A stretch of 64,000 nt of DNA, from positions 169,329 through 233,328 of the forward strand of contig NZ_BBJJ01000007.1 in NCBI RefSeq assembly GCF_000739815.1, read 5' to 3'. Source of the stretch: Paraburkholderia mimosarum LMG 23256 = NBRC 106338. GTDB lineage: Bacteria > Pseudomonadota > Gammaproteobacteria > Burkholderiales > Burkholderiaceae. Numbering within the stretch: position 1 is the first letter of the stretch; each line of letters begins with the position of its first letter. The notes beneath the pieces are model-generated. The model ran no database searches, was not told the origin of the DNA, and saw nothing but the letters and a program-made list of their open reading frames with translations. A program made the translations under genes and the position numbers. Below are positions 27,510-37,563 of the stretch, in pieces.

Positions 27510-28616
27510 TCAGTTCGCGGCGGCGACCGGATGGCGGCGGCGCACGCGATAGTTCACGAAGAGGTCCGCGCCGAGCAGGCAGAACAGCAGCAGCCCCTGG
27601 AACACCCCGGAAAGCGCCTGCGGCAATTGCAGCGAAGTCTGCACGGCTTCGCCGCCCAGATAGAGCAGCGCCATCAACAGGCTCGCGAGCACGATGCCGA
27701 CCGGATGCAGACGCCCCACGAACACGACGATGATCGCCGTGAAACCGTAGCCCGGCGACCACGTCGCCTGCAGCTGGCCGATGGGACCGGCAATCTCGCC
27801 CATGCCCGCGAGACCCGCGAGCCCCCCGGAAAGCAGCAGCGATGTCCAGATCGTCTTTTTCTCCGAGAAGCCCGCGTAGCGCGCGGCGAGCGGCGCGAGC
27901 CCGCCCACGCTCATGCGGTAGCCCGCGAAGCTGCGGCGCATGAAGAGCCAGACGAGCGGAATCGCCGCGAGCGTGAGGAAAATCGATGCGTTCAGCCGCG
28001 TGCCGCGCAGCCAGTGGATGCGCCAGTCGCCGCCGAAGGTCGGATAAAGTGCGTCGCCGCTGAACATTTCGGAGAGCGGAAAGTTCATGCCGTTCGGATC
28101 GCGCCATGGGCCGCTCACGAGCCAGATCAGCAACTGCGTGGCGACATAGGTGAGCATCAGGCTCGTGAGAATTTCGTTGGTGTTGAAACGGCTCTTGAGC
28201 CAGGCGGGAATCGCCGCCCAGGCCATGCCGCCCAGCACGCCCGCGAGCATCATGAGGAACAGGATCCACCAGCCCGTTGCTTGATCGAAGTAGATCGCCA
28301 CGCCGCTCGCCGCGATGCCGCCCAGCACCATTTGCCCTTCCGCGCCGATGTTCCAGACGTTGGCGCGATAGCCCGCCGCGAGACCGAGCGCGATCAGGCA
28401 CAAGGGCGAGGCCTTGAGCAACAGTTCGGACCACCCATTGATGGTCGAAAGCGGCTCGATGAAGAACGCGTGCATTGCCTGCACGGGATCGCGGCCCACG
28501 AGGCCGAAGATCAGGAAGCCGATGGCGAGCGTCAGCAGCGCCGCGATCAACGGCACGGCGATGCGCACCGTGCGTGACGGCGTCGTGCGGGCTTCGAGTC
28601 GGTACGGGAGGATCAT
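27510..28616 (-). CDS. Nucleoside ABC transporter permease (NupB/YufP-like)
   Basis: A 368-residue permease with about eight to ten membrane segments. It carries the family motif ANVWNIGAEGQMVLGGIAA (about 84-102) and GYGFTAIIVVFVGRLHPVG near the C-terminus. It begins 80 bases after the ATPase gene. Together with the 26542-27471 permease it would form the translocation pore for nucleosides. The start at 28616 is the ATG at the beginning of the conserved region. Confidence 0.9.
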   Translation of the reverse strand: MILPYRLEARTTPSRTVRIAVPLIAALLTLAIGFLIFGLVGRDPVQAMHAFFIEPLSTINGWSELLLKASPLCLIALGLAAGYRANVWNIGAEGQMVLGGIAASGVAIYFDQATGWWILFLMMLAGVLGGMAWAAIPAWLKSRFNTNEILTSLMLTYVATQLLIWLVSGPWRDPNGMNFPLSEMFSGDALYPTFGGDWRIHWLRGTRLNASIFLTLAAIPLVWLFMRRSFAGYRMSVGGLAPLAARYAGFSEKKTIWTSLLLSGGLAGLAGMGEIAGPIGQLQATWSPGYGFTAIIVVFVGRLHPVGIVLASLLMALLYLGGEAVQTSLQLPQALSGVFQGLLLFCLLGADLFVNYRVRRRHPVAAAN

Positions 28617-28696
28617 GGTGAAGAAGTGGGTGATCAGTCTCGGGGTGGATGTTGCGCGCGCCCCGTGTGGCTGGAGCGCGTTGTTGCGGCCGCGCG

Positions 28697-30334
28697 TCAG
28701 GCGTTCGCTACGGTCTGCGCCGGGGGCTCGCCGTCCGGGCGGCCACCGCCGTCGCCATGATTGGCGCGCTCCCCGAAGAGGCCCGCCATCCAGCGGCCAA
28801 TTTCTTCGGCGTTCGTCTCGCCTGTCAAACGCGCGGGAGAAAGGCGCCCGCCCGCGAGCACCGCAATGCGATCGCAGATGTCGAAGAGTTCTTCCAGTTC
28901 CTCCGAGATCACGAGTATCGCCACGCCGCGCGCCGAAAGATCGAGCAGTTGTTGGCGGATGAAGGCCGCCGCGCCCACGTCCACGCCCCACGTGGGCTGC
29001 GCGACCACGAGCACCTTCGGCGCCTGGAGAATTTCGCGCCCTACGATGTACTTCTGCAGGTTGCCGCCCGAGAGGCTTTGCGCGAGCGCATCGGGACCGC
29101 CGCAGCGCACGTCGAACGCGCCGATGCAACGCTCGGCGAACGCGCGCATCGCGCCGGTCCTGAGCCACCCGGAACGCACCATCCCTTCGCGATGCGCCGT
29201 GAGCAAGGCGTTTTCGGCAAGCGACATGGCCGGCACCGCGCCACGCCCAAGCCGCTCTTCCGGCACGAACGCAAAACCGAGCTTGCGACGCGCGCCCGCC
29301 GAAAGGCGTCCCGCGGGCTTGCCGCAAATCTTGACCGTATCGGCTGGCGCGCCGTGGCGGCTCGCCTGCGCCTCGCCGGAGAGCGCGGCGAGCAATTCCG
29401 CCTGGCCGTTGCCCGAAACCCCCGCAATGCCGAGGATTTCGCCCGCATGCACGCCGAACGAAACGTCGGCGAGCGACGTGCCGAACGGATCGTCGCTCGG
29501 CATCGACAGATGCTTGACTTCGAGCAGCACGTCGCCGGGCGTGTGGGCGCGGCGCGTGTAGTCGGGCAGCTCGCGTCCGACCATCAGCCGCGCGAGCGAC
29601 GCATGCGTCTCCTCGCGAGGAATCACGTTGCCCGTGACCTTGCCGCCGCGCAGCACGGTGGCCGTGTCGCACAGCTCCTGGATCTCATCGAGCTTGTGGC
29701 TGATATAGAGAATGCTGCAGCCTTCCGATGCGAGGCGGCGCAGCGTGCCGAACAGCTTGCGCACCGCCTGCGGCGTGAGCACCGAAGTCGGCTCGTCCAT
29801 GATCAGAAGACGCGGGTTCTGCAGCAGGCAGCGCACGATCTCCACACGCTGACGCTCGCCCACCGTGAGGCTGTGCACATGGCGCTGCGGATCGATGTCG
29901 AGGCCGTATTGCACCGACACCTCGCGAATGCGCTTGCCGAGCGTTTTCAGGTCGAACGGCTCGTCGAGCGAGAGCGCGATGTTCTCGCCCACCGTCAGCG
30001 TTTCGAACAACGAAAAATGCTGGAACACCATGCCGATGCCGAGCTTGCGCGCCGCGGCCGGACTCGCGATTTCGACGGCCTCGCCTTCCCAGCGGATCTC
30101 GCCCGCGTCCGGCCGCACCGCGCCGTAGACGATCTTCATGAGCGTGCTCTTGCCCGCGCCGTTCTCGCCGAGCAAGGCGTGGATCTCTCCAGGCGCGACC
30201 GAGAGCGTGACGTCGTCGTTCGCGCGCACCGCCGGGTACTGCTTCGTGATGCCGGCAAGCGCGAGGCGCGGCACGCCCGGGGCTCGCACGTCGTCATGCA
30301 TGCCCGTTGCCTGACGTGAAGGAGAATCGCCCAT
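28697..30334 (-). CDS. Nucleoside ABC transporter ATPase (NupA/YufO-like)
   Basis: A 545-residue protein with two fused ABC domains, as in sugar and nucleoside importers. Domain 1 has Walker A GENGAGKST, signature LTVGERQRV and LLIMDEPTSVL. Domain 2 is the usual degenerate one (GVSGNGQAE; LSGGNLQKYIVGREI). The start at 30334 has GGAA upstream; the longer frame to 30529 runs over the promoter region of the divergent LysR gene. It is the first gene of the BMP transporter locus and is likely controlled by that LysR protein. Confidence 0.9.
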   Translation of the reverse strand: MGDSPSRQATGMHDDVRAPGVPRLALAGITKQYPAVRANDDVTLSVAPGEIHALLGENGAGKSTLMKIVYGAVRPDAGEIRWEGEAVEIASPAAARKLGIGMVFQHFSLFETLTVGENIALSLDEPFDLKTLGKRIREVSVQYGLDIDPQRHVHSLTVGERQRVEIVRCLLQNPRLLIMDEPTSVLTPQAVRKLFGTLRRLASEGCSILYISHKLDEIQELCDTATVLRGGKVTGNVIPREETHASLARLMVGRELPDYTRRAHTPGDVLLEVKHLSMPSDDPFGTSLADVSFGVHAGEILGIAGVSGNGQAELLAALSGEAQASRHGAPADTVKICGKPAGRLSAGARRKLGFAFVPEERLGRGAVPAMSLAENALLTAHREGMVRSGWLRTGAMRAFAERCIGAFDVRCGGPDALAQSLSGGNLQKYIVGREILQAPKVLVVAQPTWGVDVGAAAFIRQQLLDLSARGVAILVISEELEELFDICDRIAVLAGGRLSPARLTGETNAEEIGRWMAGLFGERANHGDGGGRPDGEPPAQTVANA

Positions 30335-30600
30335 GAAAGTTCCGCCGTTGTCCGTTATTGCTGCCTGAAAGCCGTTTGAATCGTGCTGCCTCGCACGGGC
30401 GTCGTGCACCGCCGCGCGGGGGTGACGATACCTGTTAGCCCAGCCAACGTCGAGCCGACAAAATTCGCCGTTGCCGCGGCGAGTGCCGCGCTGCGCAGCC
30501 CGCTCGGGATAAGCCTCGCTTGACGCCACTTTTTGTCCATATTAAAAACGATATACCCCCAAGCCTTATCGATCAGCCCGAACATATAATCGGAGAATTC

Positions 30601-31533
30601 ATGAGTCAGCAACGCGAGGCGATCGACACTTACCTCTTGCGCGTCTTGCACACGCTCCTGATGGAGCGCAGCGTGACACGCGCCGCCGTCAAGCTCAATC
30701 AGTCCCAGCCCGCCATCAGCGCGGCGCTGCGGCGCCTGCGCGACATCACGGGCGACCCGCTCCTCGTGCGCGGCAAGTCCGGCATGGTGCCGACCGAGTA
30801 TGGCCTGCGCCTGCTCGAACCCGTACAGAACGCGCTGCGCGAGATCGAGCGCATCCGCTTCCAGCAGCACAATTTCGATCCGGCCACGTCCATCCGCTGT
30901 TACCGGATCGGCTGCCCCGACTATCTGAACGTCCTGTTCGTGCCGACCGTCGTCGAGCGCTTTCGCCAGGCCGCGCCCAACGCGACGCTCGAATTCCACT
31001 CGCTCGGCCCCGCGTTCGACTACGAACTCGCGCTCGAGGAAGGCAAGCTCGATATCGTCATCGGCAACTGGCCCGAGCCGCCGGAGCAGTTGCACCTCTC
31101 GAACCTGTTCGTCGACCAGATCGTCTGCCTGATGAGCAATACGCACCCGTTCGCCAAGCGCGGCGCGCTCACGCTCGACCAGTACCTCAACGCGCCGCAC
31201 CTCGCGCCCACGCCCTATTCCGTGGGCCAGCGCGGCGCCATCGACGTGCACCTCGCGCGCGAGCGCCTCAAGCGCCACGTGGTCGTCACGCTGCCGTACT
31301 TCAATCTCGCGCCCTACGTGCTCATCAAGTCGGACCTGATCTTCACGACCACGCGCCTCTTCGCCGACCACTATGCGCGCTTCCTGCCGCTCACGGTCGT
31401 GCCCGCGCCGCTCGACTTCCCGCCGATGCAGTACTACCAGTTGTGGCACGAACGCTGTCATTACTCGGACGAAGTGCGCTGGTTGCGCGGCCTCGTCGCC
31501 GAAGCGACGAAAACGCTGATCGACAAGCCTTGA
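30601..31533 (+). CDS. LysR-family transcriptional regulator
   Basis: A 310-residue regulator with an N-terminal winged helix (LLRVLHTLLMERSVTRAAVK, then NQSQPAISAALRRLRDI, about 10-50) and a C-terminal effector domain. It is of the NodD-like subgroup. GGAG lies just before the ATG at 30601, which begins at the conserved domain. It is divergent from the nucleoside transporter operon, the classical arrangement for a LysR protein controlling its neighbour. The effector is probably a purine or ureide, inferred from context only. Confidence 0.9.
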   Translation: MSQQREAIDTYLLRVLHTLLMERSVTRAAVKLNQSQPAISAALRRLRDITGDPLLVRGKSGMVPTEYGLRLLEPVQNALREIERIRFQQHNFDPATSIRCYRIGCPDYLNVLFVPTVVERFRQAAPNATLEFHSLGPAFDYELALEEGKLDIVIGNWPEPPEQLHLSNLFVDQIVCLMSNTHPFAKRGALTLDQYLNAPHLAPTPYSVGQRGAIDVHLARERLKRHVVVTLPYFNLAPYVLIKSDLIFTTTRLFADHYARFLPLTVVPAPLDFPPMQYYQLWHERCHYSDEVRWLRGLVAEATKTLIDKP

Positions 31534-31630
31534 GGACCACGGCCGCGCGTTGCAGCGGCCGCCTGAGCCTATCCGACAGTCCCGTGCGCCGCGCGGCGGC
31601 GAGCGTCCTGGCGCGCCGCCGCTGCGTTTT

Positions 31631-31686
31631 GTTCCCGCCTGATCCCGCCTGATCCCGCCTGATCCCGCTAGCCCGCTAGCCCGCCT
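31631..31686. repeat. Short tandem repeats (10-bp, then 8-bp)
   Basis: The 10-mer GATCCCGCCT or a one- to two-base variant recurs four times at 31631-31670, followed by GCCCGCTA-type 8-mers. It lies between the convergent LysR and amidohydrolase genes, ending at the latter's stop codon. Confidence 0.8.
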
Positions 31687-33096
31687 TCAGCGCGCCATTT
31701 GCACGAGTTGGGCCGCGAGCCGGTTGTGCCGCTCGATCACCGGCCCGAGCTCCACCGTCTGCAACACGCCGTCTTTCACGACGACGCGCCCGCCGATCAC
31801 GCTCAACGCCACCTGCGAAGGCGCGCAAAACACGAGCGCTGCAACCGGGTCGTGCAGCGCCCCCGCGAAGAGCGGCTGGCGCAGGTCGAAAGCCACGAAG
31901 TCGGCCGCCATGCCGGGTGCGAGTGCGCCGATGTCATCGCGGCCGAGCACCCGCGCGCCGCCCAGCGTGGCGATTTCGAGCGCCTCGCGCGCCGTCATCG
32001 CATCCGGGCCGAAGCCCACGCGCGCGAGCAGCATCGCCTGGCGCGCTTCGGCCACCATCTGCGCGCCGTCGTTCGACGCCGAGCCATCCACGCCGAGCCC
32101 CACCGGCACGCCCGCGAGCCGCATCTTCTTCACGGGCGCGATACCCGATGCAAGCCGCATGTTCGAGCAGGGGCAATGCGCGACGCCCGTGCCGGTGCGG
32201 CCAAACAGGCCGATGCCGTGGTCGTCGAGCTGCACGCAGTGCGCATGCCACACGTCGCGCCCTACCCAGCCGAGGTCCTCGGCGTATTCTGCGGGCGTCA
32301 TGCCGAACTTTTCGCGGCTGTATGCAATGTCGTTGGCATTCTCGGCAAGGTGCGTATGCATCGACACGCCGTAATGCCGCGCGAGCACCGCCGATTCGCG
32401 CATCAAGTCGCAGCTCACCGAAAACGGCGAGCACGGCGCCACCACGATGCGCAGCATCGCGTACCGGCCCTCGTCGTGCCAGGTCTCGATGAGGCGTTGT
32501 GTATCGGCGAGAATCGCGTCCTCGCACTCGACCACGGAATCGGGCGGCAGACCGCCGTCCTTGCGGCCGACGCTCATGCTGCCGCGGCTCGCGTGAAAAC
32601 GCATGCCGATGCGTTGCGCCGCGCGAATGCTGTCGTCGAGCCGGCTGCCGTTCGGGTAGATGTACAGATGATCGCTGGACGTCGTGCAGCCCGAGAGCAG
32701 CAGTTCCGCCATCGCCGTGAGCGTGGAGACTTCGATCATCTCGGGCGTGAGGTTCGCCCACACCCGGTAGAGATTCGTGAGCCAGCCGAACAGCTCGGCA
32801 TCCTGCGCCGCGGGCACGGCCCGCGTGAGGCTCTGGTACATGTGGTGATGCGTGTTGACGAGCCCGGGCGTCACGAGATGGCCGCTCGCGTCGATGACCT
32901 CGTCGGCCGTGGCGGGCAGTTCGGCCGTCGGGCCCACGGCGACGATGCGGTTGCCTTCGGCGTAGATGCCGCCGCCGCGGATCTCGCGGCGGGCGCCGTC
33001 CATCGTCACCAGCATGTCGGCGTTCTTCACCAGCAACGTCTTTGCCCGGCGTTGCGGGTCTTGCGGATCCTGCCCTTGCGCGAGTGTGCGTTCCAT
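31687..33096 (-). CDS. 8-Oxoguanine deaminase-like amidohydrolase
   Basis: A 469-residue TIM-barrel metal hydrolase of the ATZ/TRZ (COG0402) group. Metal and catalytic residues are visible: THHH in the NTHHHMYQSL motif (about 85), HTHLAENAND, WHAHCVQLDDHG and VDGSASND. The family deaminates 8-oxoguanine, guanine, or related rings; the close resemblance in motif wording to 8-oxoguanine deaminase and the purine neighbours support that reading. AAGGA lies a few bases upstream of 33096. It is divergent from uraH, with a 580-base region between. Confidence 0.85.
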   Translation of the reverse strand: MERTLAQGQDPQDPQRRAKTLLVKNADMLVTMDGARREIRGGGIYAEGNRIVAVGPTAELPATADEVIDASGHLVTPGLVNTHHHMYQSLTRAVPAAQDAELFGWLTNLYRVWANLTPEMIEVSTLTAMAELLLSGCTTSSDHLYIYPNGSRLDDSIRAAQRIGMRFHASRGSMSVGRKDGGLPPDSVVECEDAILADTQRLIETWHDEGRYAMLRIVVAPCSPFSVSCDLMRESAVLARHYGVSMHTHLAENANDIAYSREKFGMTPAEYAEDLGWVGRDVWHAHCVQLDDHGIGLFGRTGTGVAHCPCSNMRLASGIAPVKKMRLAGVPVGLGVDGSASNDGAQMVAEARQAMLLARVGFGPDAMTAREALEIATLGGARVLGRDDIGALAPGMAADFVAFDLRQPLFAGALHDPVAALVFCAPSQVALSVIGGRVVVKDGVLQTVELGPVIERHNRLAAQLVQMAR

Positions 33097-33679
33097 CGTC
33101 CTTGATCGCTCCGTTGTCGTGCCAACGCGAGCCATTTTCACTCGATTTGGCTCGCGCGCGGCGTATGAACCCGACGCCCTCGCCGCGCCCGCCGGCACCG
33201 CCGGTCGCCCAGGCTCCCGTGCCGACGCGTCCCGGGAAGAACGCCGCTGGCCCGGTTACCCGGCGTCCACCGCCGTCTTCGGGACGCGCAGCACCCCCTG
33301 CGCATGGCCTCAACGATCCGTAGCCAAAATAGTCGTGGCAATTCTCGCCGCTGCGATACCCACCTTTACGCAGAACATATAAAGGTCGATTTTTGACGTC
33401 GCTACGATGCCTGCATGGCGCGCGCAAATGCGGGGAGCAATGCGAAGCACACCGAGGCAGCACCCAGGGCGCACCCTCATGCGCGACGCTTTATCTTTCC
33501 TATCGCTCGCGCGCGCCGGGTGCGATCGTTCTTAAAATGCGTTCACGGCGCTCGATTCGATCCGCCGACGGGTATGTAGCCACTGACGTGGAGCCTCGAT
33601 CCGCCGCAACGCATCATGGGATCGAGAGCCGCCGCTGAAACCTCGCAATCGCACCAGGCACTCACAAGGAAAACTGCGA
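33097..33679. other. Divergent intergenic region, amidohydrolase / uraH
   Basis: About 580 bases holding both promoters. GATCCGCC occurs at 33558 and again near 33599 as a short direct repeat. An AT-richer patch lies at 33370-33395. No RNA gene or riboswitch motif could be recognised. Confidence 0.4.
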
Positions 33680-34033
33680 ATGGGCAAGCTGACTACCCAC
33701 GTGCTCGACACCGCCAACGGCCGTCCGGGCGCGGGCATCAAGGTCGAGCTCTTTGCGCTCTCGGGCGACGCGCGACGCGCGCTCAAGACCGTCACCACTA
33801 ATCACGACGGCCGTTGCGACGCACCGCTGCTGGAAGGCGAAGCGCTCGCGAAAGGCGAATACGAACTCGTGTTCCATGCGGGCGACTATTTCGCCGCGCT
33901 CGGCGCGAATGTGCCCGAGCCGCGCTTCGTCGACCGCGTCGTGCTGCGTTTCGGCATCGCCGACGCCGGCTCGCACTACCACGTGCCGCTGCTCGTTTCG
34001 CCGTGGTCGTACAGCACCTATCGGGGCAGCTGA
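33680..34033 (+). CDS. uraH: 5-Hydroxyisourate hydrolase (transthyretin-like)
   Basis: A 117-residue transthyretin-related protein that hydrolyses 5-hydroxyisourate, the product of urate oxidation. The signature elements are present: LTTHVLDTANGRPG at the start (active-site His7), TNHDGRCDAPLL, and the C-terminal YRGS hallmark that separates this enzyme from transthyretin. No periplasmic signal is seen. AAGGA precedes the start. It is the first of two plus-strand urate genes; puuD follows after 200 bases. Confidence 0.96.
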   Translation: MGKLTTHVLDTANGRPGAGIKVELFALSGDARRALKTVTTNHDGRCDAPLLEGEALAKGEYELVFHAGDYFAALGANVPEPRFVDRVVLRFGIADAGSHYHVPLLVSPWSYSTYRGS

Positions 34034-34235
34034 CCGATCTTCGGGCGCACGACGCGACGAGCATTCACAGGGCATGCCGGGCGATGATCTAGCCCGGTTG
34101 ATTGAGCCCGCCAACGGCATATGAACAAGAACAGTAGCGCGCCAGCGCACGGGTCGCCCAGCGGCCACAGGCTGCGCGACGCGCTCATACCCCGCAGTTA
34201 GCGCACGCGCATTGCATCAGGAGTGGAGGCGTTTC

Positions 34236-35429
34236 ATGGAAGGCTTTATTACCGACTGGCTGAACCTCGCGTTGCGCTGGTTCCACGTCATCGCGGCGAT
34301 CGCCTGGATTGGCGAGTCGTTCTATTTCGTCGCGCTCGACAACAGCCTCAAACCGCCAACGGACCCGAACCAGCGCCGCCGCGGCGTGTTCGGCGAGCTG
34401 TGGCACGTTCATGGCGGCGGCTTTTACAACATGCAGAAGTACACCGTCGCGCCGCCCGAAATGCCCGACGACCTGCACTGGTCGAAGTGGCCGTCGTACA
34501 CGACCTGGCTCTCGGGCGCGTCGCTCTTCACGGTGCTCTACCTCATGGCGCCGAACACGTATCTGATCGACAAGAACGTGCTCGACATGGGGCCCGTGGT
34601 GGCGATCTTCGCGGCGCTCGGCTTCCTCGCCGCAGGCTGGATCGTCTACGACTCGCTGTGCCGCCTGCTCGGCACGCGGGACAAGCTGCTCGGCGTATGC
34701 GTGGGCATCTACGTCGTGATCGCCGCCTACCTCGCGTGCCACATCTTCTCGGGCCGCGCCGCGTATCTCATCATGGGCGCGATGCTCGCGACGATCATGT
34801 CGGCCAACGTGTTCTTCGTCATCATCCCCGGCCAGCGCAAGATGGTCGCGGCGATGCTCAAGGGCGAAGTGCCGAACCCGATCTACGGCAAGCGCGGCAA
34901 GCAGCGTTCGGTGCACAACACGTATTTCACGTTGCCCGTGGTGTTCGCCATGCTCTCCAACCACTACGCGATGACCTATGCCCACGCCTGGAACTGGGCC
35001 GTGCTCGTGGTGATCATGCTGGCCGGCGCGCTGATTCGCCAGTTCTTCGTGATGCGTCACCGCGGCCAGCAGCTGTGGTATCTGCCGATCGGCGGCGTGG
35101 CGCTGATGTTCGTCGCGCTGGTGTGGACGCTGCCCCGCCCGGTCGTGCCGCAGGCCGAAGCGGCCAACGCACCGTCGCTCAAGGTGGCCGACATCCAGCC
35201 GATCCTGCAGCAGCGCTGCGCGGCTTGCCACTCGGCCCACCCGACTATGATGGGCGCGGCACCCGCCGGCGTGATGTTCGATACGCCCGACGAGATCTCG
35301 CAGAACGCCCAGCGGCTGTATCAGCAGGCCGTGACGCTCAAGGCGATGCCGCTTGGCAACGTCACGCACATGACCGACGATGAGCGCATGAAAATTGCCG
35401 CTTGGTTCCAGGGCGGAGCGAAGCAGTGA
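34236..35429 (+). CDS. puuD: Urate hydroxylase PuuD with C-terminal cytochrome c domain
   Basis: A 397-residue inner-membrane urate oxidase of the PuuD type. The N-terminal two thirds contain about eight membrane helices, with conserved histidines (WFHVIAAIAWIGESFYF, then ELWHVHGGGFY). The C-terminal 90 residues form a cytochrome c domain with a CAACH haem site (RCAACHSAHPTMMG). Known members oxidise urate to 5-hydroxyisourate and pass electrons to the respiratory chain. The start at 34236 is supported by GGAGG nearby; the ATG at 34212 is less likely. A strong terminator follows at 35486. Confidence 0.95.
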   Translation: MEGFITDWLNLALRWFHVIAAIAWIGESFYFVALDNSLKPPTDPNQRRRGVFGELWHVHGGGFYNMQKYTVAPPEMPDDLHWSKWPSYTTWLSGASLFTVLYLMAPNTYLIDKNVLDMGPVVAIFAALGFLAAGWIVYDSLCRLLGTRDKLLGVCVGIYVVIAAYLACHIFSGRAAYLIMGAMLATIMSANVFFVIIPGQRKMVAAMLKGEVPNPIYGKRGKQRSVHNTYFTLPVVFAMLSNHYAMTYAHAWNWAVLVVIMLAGALIRQFFVMRHRGQQLWYLPIGGVALMFVALVWTLPRPVVPQAEAANAPSLKVADIQPILQQRCAACHSAHPTMMGAAPAGVMFDTPDEISQNAQRLYQQAVTLKAMPLGNVTHMTDDERMKIAAWFQGGAKQ

Positions 35430-35485
35430 TGTAGATGGCCGCGCGCGGAGCGAATCGCGCTGCGTGGGCTCTGAGATGAGCGGAG

Positions 35486-35525
35486 GGACCCGAAGTGCGA
35501 TGCGCTTCGGGTCCTTTCTCTTTTT
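35486..35525 (+). terminator. Strong terminator after puuD
   Basis: GGACCCGAAG pairs perfectly with CTTCGGGTCC across a 9-base loop, followed by TTTCTCTTTTT. Confidence 0.92.
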
Positions 35526-35872
35526 GCGGCGTCTGCGTCGCGTGGATCGCGCGGCAAATCGCAGGCCTGCACCGGGCTCCCGATGAAATCGGGTATCCGG
35601 CCGGCCACGAGACGCAACGAAGGCGAAAGCGTGCGCCCTTCAAGCAGGTGTTGCGCAAGGCATTGACTCGTAGCGAGCGCACGCTCCGCACGAGGACAGA
35701 TCGCGATCCCAGCGGCAACCTCTTGGGGTGCACGCCCGCGCGACACCTCACTGACTCAGCCCGAACAAGGCATCCAGGCGCCTCATCCTCCATGAAGCGC
35801 AGTGCGAGCAGCGCTACGACAAAGCTGCCCTACGCCCTACACACCCGCCGCCGCGCTTCACACGCCGAACGC
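35526..35872. other. Intergenic region between two terminators
   Basis: About 350 bases between the puuD and allA terminators. Open frames here lack ribosome-binding sites and recognisable protein character. Nothing else was seen. Confidence 0.5.
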
Positions 35873-35899
35873 AAAAAAGCCACGGTCCCAACCGTGGCT
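35873..35899 (-). terminator. Terminator after allA
   Basis: AGCCACGGT pairs with ACCGTGGCT over a 4-base loop; on the minus strand TTTTTTGC follows. It ends the ureide catabolic transcript. Confidence 0.92.
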
Positions 35900-35927
35900 C
35901 CTTCGTACTGCTGCATAACTTCGCGAC

Positions 35928-36452
35928 TCAGCGCATCGCAGCCTTCATCGCCTCTTGCGTCAACCAGAGCGACTCCGGCAAATCCTGCTCGTTGAGGTTG
36001 AGCCCGTCGCCGCCGCGATCGACGACGATGAAATCGCTCACTTCCCCCAACGCGATCAGCGGATGATGCCAAACGCCCTTCGCGTAGTTCACGCCCTGCC
36101 AGCCACGCGAAACGAATGCGCGAATCTTCGTGACGTCCAGCTCGCCCGCCGGGGCGACCACCACGAGATACGGCTTGTCGTTGAGCGGCACGAACGCCTG
36201 GCTGCCCAGCGGATGCCGCTCGAGCATCCTCACTTCGAACGGCAGCTCGCGCGGCTGCCCGCGAAAGAGGTTCATGAGCGGTCGCCCGCCCTCGTCCGTG
36301 ACGTCGACCTTCGCGAGATCGTGAAAGCGGATCGTCGTGCCGAGATTGATCGGGATCTGCTTCGCGCCCGCGAGCTCGATCACGTCGCCGAACGGCGCGA
36401 ATGCCTCGCTCGTCAGCGATTCGATGGTGAGCGTGGTCCTGGTTTCACTCAT
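35928..36452 (-). CDS. allA: Ureidoglycolate lyase AllA
   Basis: A 174-residue cupin-type enzyme that splits ureidoglycolate into glyoxylate and urea. The AllA pattern is clear: [11 protein letters not shown] near the start, [13 protein letters not shown], and [16 protein letters not shown] carrying the conserved histidines. It lies 18 bases after the allantoicase gene on the same strand, so the last two steps of the pathway are co-transcribed. No signal peptide. Confidence 0.95.
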   Translation of the reverse strand: MSETRTTLTIESLTSEAFAPFGDVIELAGAKQIPINLGTTIRFHDLAKVDVTDEGGRPLMNLFRGQPRELPFEVRMLERHPLGSQAFVPLNDKPYLVVVAPAGELDVTKIRAFVSRGWQGVNYAKGVWHHPLIALGEVSDFIVVDRGGDGLNLNEQDLPESLWLTQEAMKAAMR

Positions 36453-36470
36453 GGTGGCCTCGTCAGCGAA

Positions 36471-37481
36471 TCACGCGAGCGTGCCCCACAGACGCACGCG
36501 CGACACGCCGCCGTCCGGGATGATGTTGAAGCGCACGTGCGTAACAGGGCCGAGCGCCGCGAGCTCGCTTTCGTAGTAGTGCTGCTTGTCCATCTGCAGC
36601 TTCTGCTCGCCCAGCAGCACTGGCCAGAACATCGCCTGGGTCACGAGCGAGCTGTCCGTGCCGCCCGTCACGCGCGCCGCCTGGAACGAGCAGCGGTCGG
36701 GGTAGTTGCCCTTGAAGTGCGCCGTGTCCACTTCGATCTTCCTGATGATGCCCGGCTGCGCGAGCGCGATGATCGCCCAGTCGTTGCCAGGCTCGCGGCG
36801 GCGGCGCGTTTCCCAGCCGTCGCCCATGTTCACGCCGCGGCCCGGCATGAGCAGCGTGGAAGCGAGGCCGAAGTGCTGGTTGTTCGCCGCTACGAGGTAC
36901 GCGCCGTTTTCCATCGCGGCGAGGTCGAAGAGTTCGGTGCGGCTCGCGCCCGCCCAGTCCACCTGCGGCTGGCCATACACGCGCAGGCGCGCGATGCCGC
37001 CATCGGGATAGATGTTCACGCGCAGGTGCGTGTACGGCTTCTCGCTCGACACTTCCACGTAGTGATGGCTGTTGCCGTTGAGCGAAGTCGAAGGAACGAT
37101 TTCCGTCCATTGCGTCGCGGCGCCGGGTGCGCCTTCGGCCACGTACGCACCTTCCACCGACGCCGCCGGCGGGTAGTTGCCCGTGAAGTGGCTCGTATCG
37201 ATGTCGAGGCCCTTGATGACGCCGGGGCGCGCGAGCTTCACGACGCACCAGTCATACCCGGTCGTGCGCTTGCGGCGCGTTTCCCAGCCGTCCATCCACT
37301 TGCCGTGCTCGTCGTACTTGCCCGGAATGAAGACGGCCGGCTCCGGACTGAGCATGCGCTCCTTAGGCGCGAAGAAGTCGTCGCTCGCCTCTAGCGCCTG
37401 CGCGCCCAGACGCGGGTCCGCGAGATTCACGAAACGACGCGTGAAATCAGGCGCATTGGGGTCGAGAGTCGGGAGTGCCAT
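36471..37481 (-). CDS. alc: Allantoicase
   Basis: A 336-residue enzyme that hydrolyses allantoate to ureidoglycolate and urea. It is built from two similar beta-sandwich repeats: DGWETRRKR...[15 protein letters not shown] (about 64-92) and DGWETRRRR...[15 protein letters not shown] (about 221-248). Each is followed by HFTGNYP or HFKGNYP and a [26 protein letters not shown] end motif. Length is normal. It follows uraD with an 80-base gap and precedes allA closely. Confidence 0.95.
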   Translation of the reverse strand: MALPTLDPNAPDFTRRFVNLADPRLGAQALEASDDFFAPKERMLSPEPAVFIPGKYDEHGKWMDGWETRRKRTTGYDWCVVKLARPGVIKGLDIDTSHFTGNYPPAASVEGAYVAEGAPGAATQWTEIVPSTSLNGNSHHYVEVSSEKPYTHLRVNIYPDGGIARLRVYGQPQVDWAGASRTELFDLAAMENGAYLVAANNQHFGLASTLLMPGRGVNMGDGWETRRRREPGNDWAIIALAQPGIIRKIEVDTAHFKGNYPDRCSFQAARVTGGTDSSLVTQAMFWPVLLGEQKLQMDKQHYYESELAALGPVTHVRFNIIPDGGVSRVRLWGTLA

Positions 37482-37563
37482 CGTTGTCTTCCTTCATGTC
37501 TTTTATGCAGGTCAAAAACGGCGCTGCGCCCTCGCGCGAAAGACCGGGGGGCGCATCGCCACG

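Noticed and set aside
30585..30590. TATAAT as -10 box of the LysR gene
   Set aside because: It is only 10 bases from the start codon; the transcript would begin inside the ribosome-binding site, and no -35 is evident.
33097..33679. Purine riboswitch before uraH or the amidohydrolase
   Set aside because: No recognisable three-stem core or conserved loop bases were found in either direction.
35495..35995. Open frame downstream of puuD
   Set aside because: Begins inside the terminator hairpin and overlaps allA antisense; no protein character.
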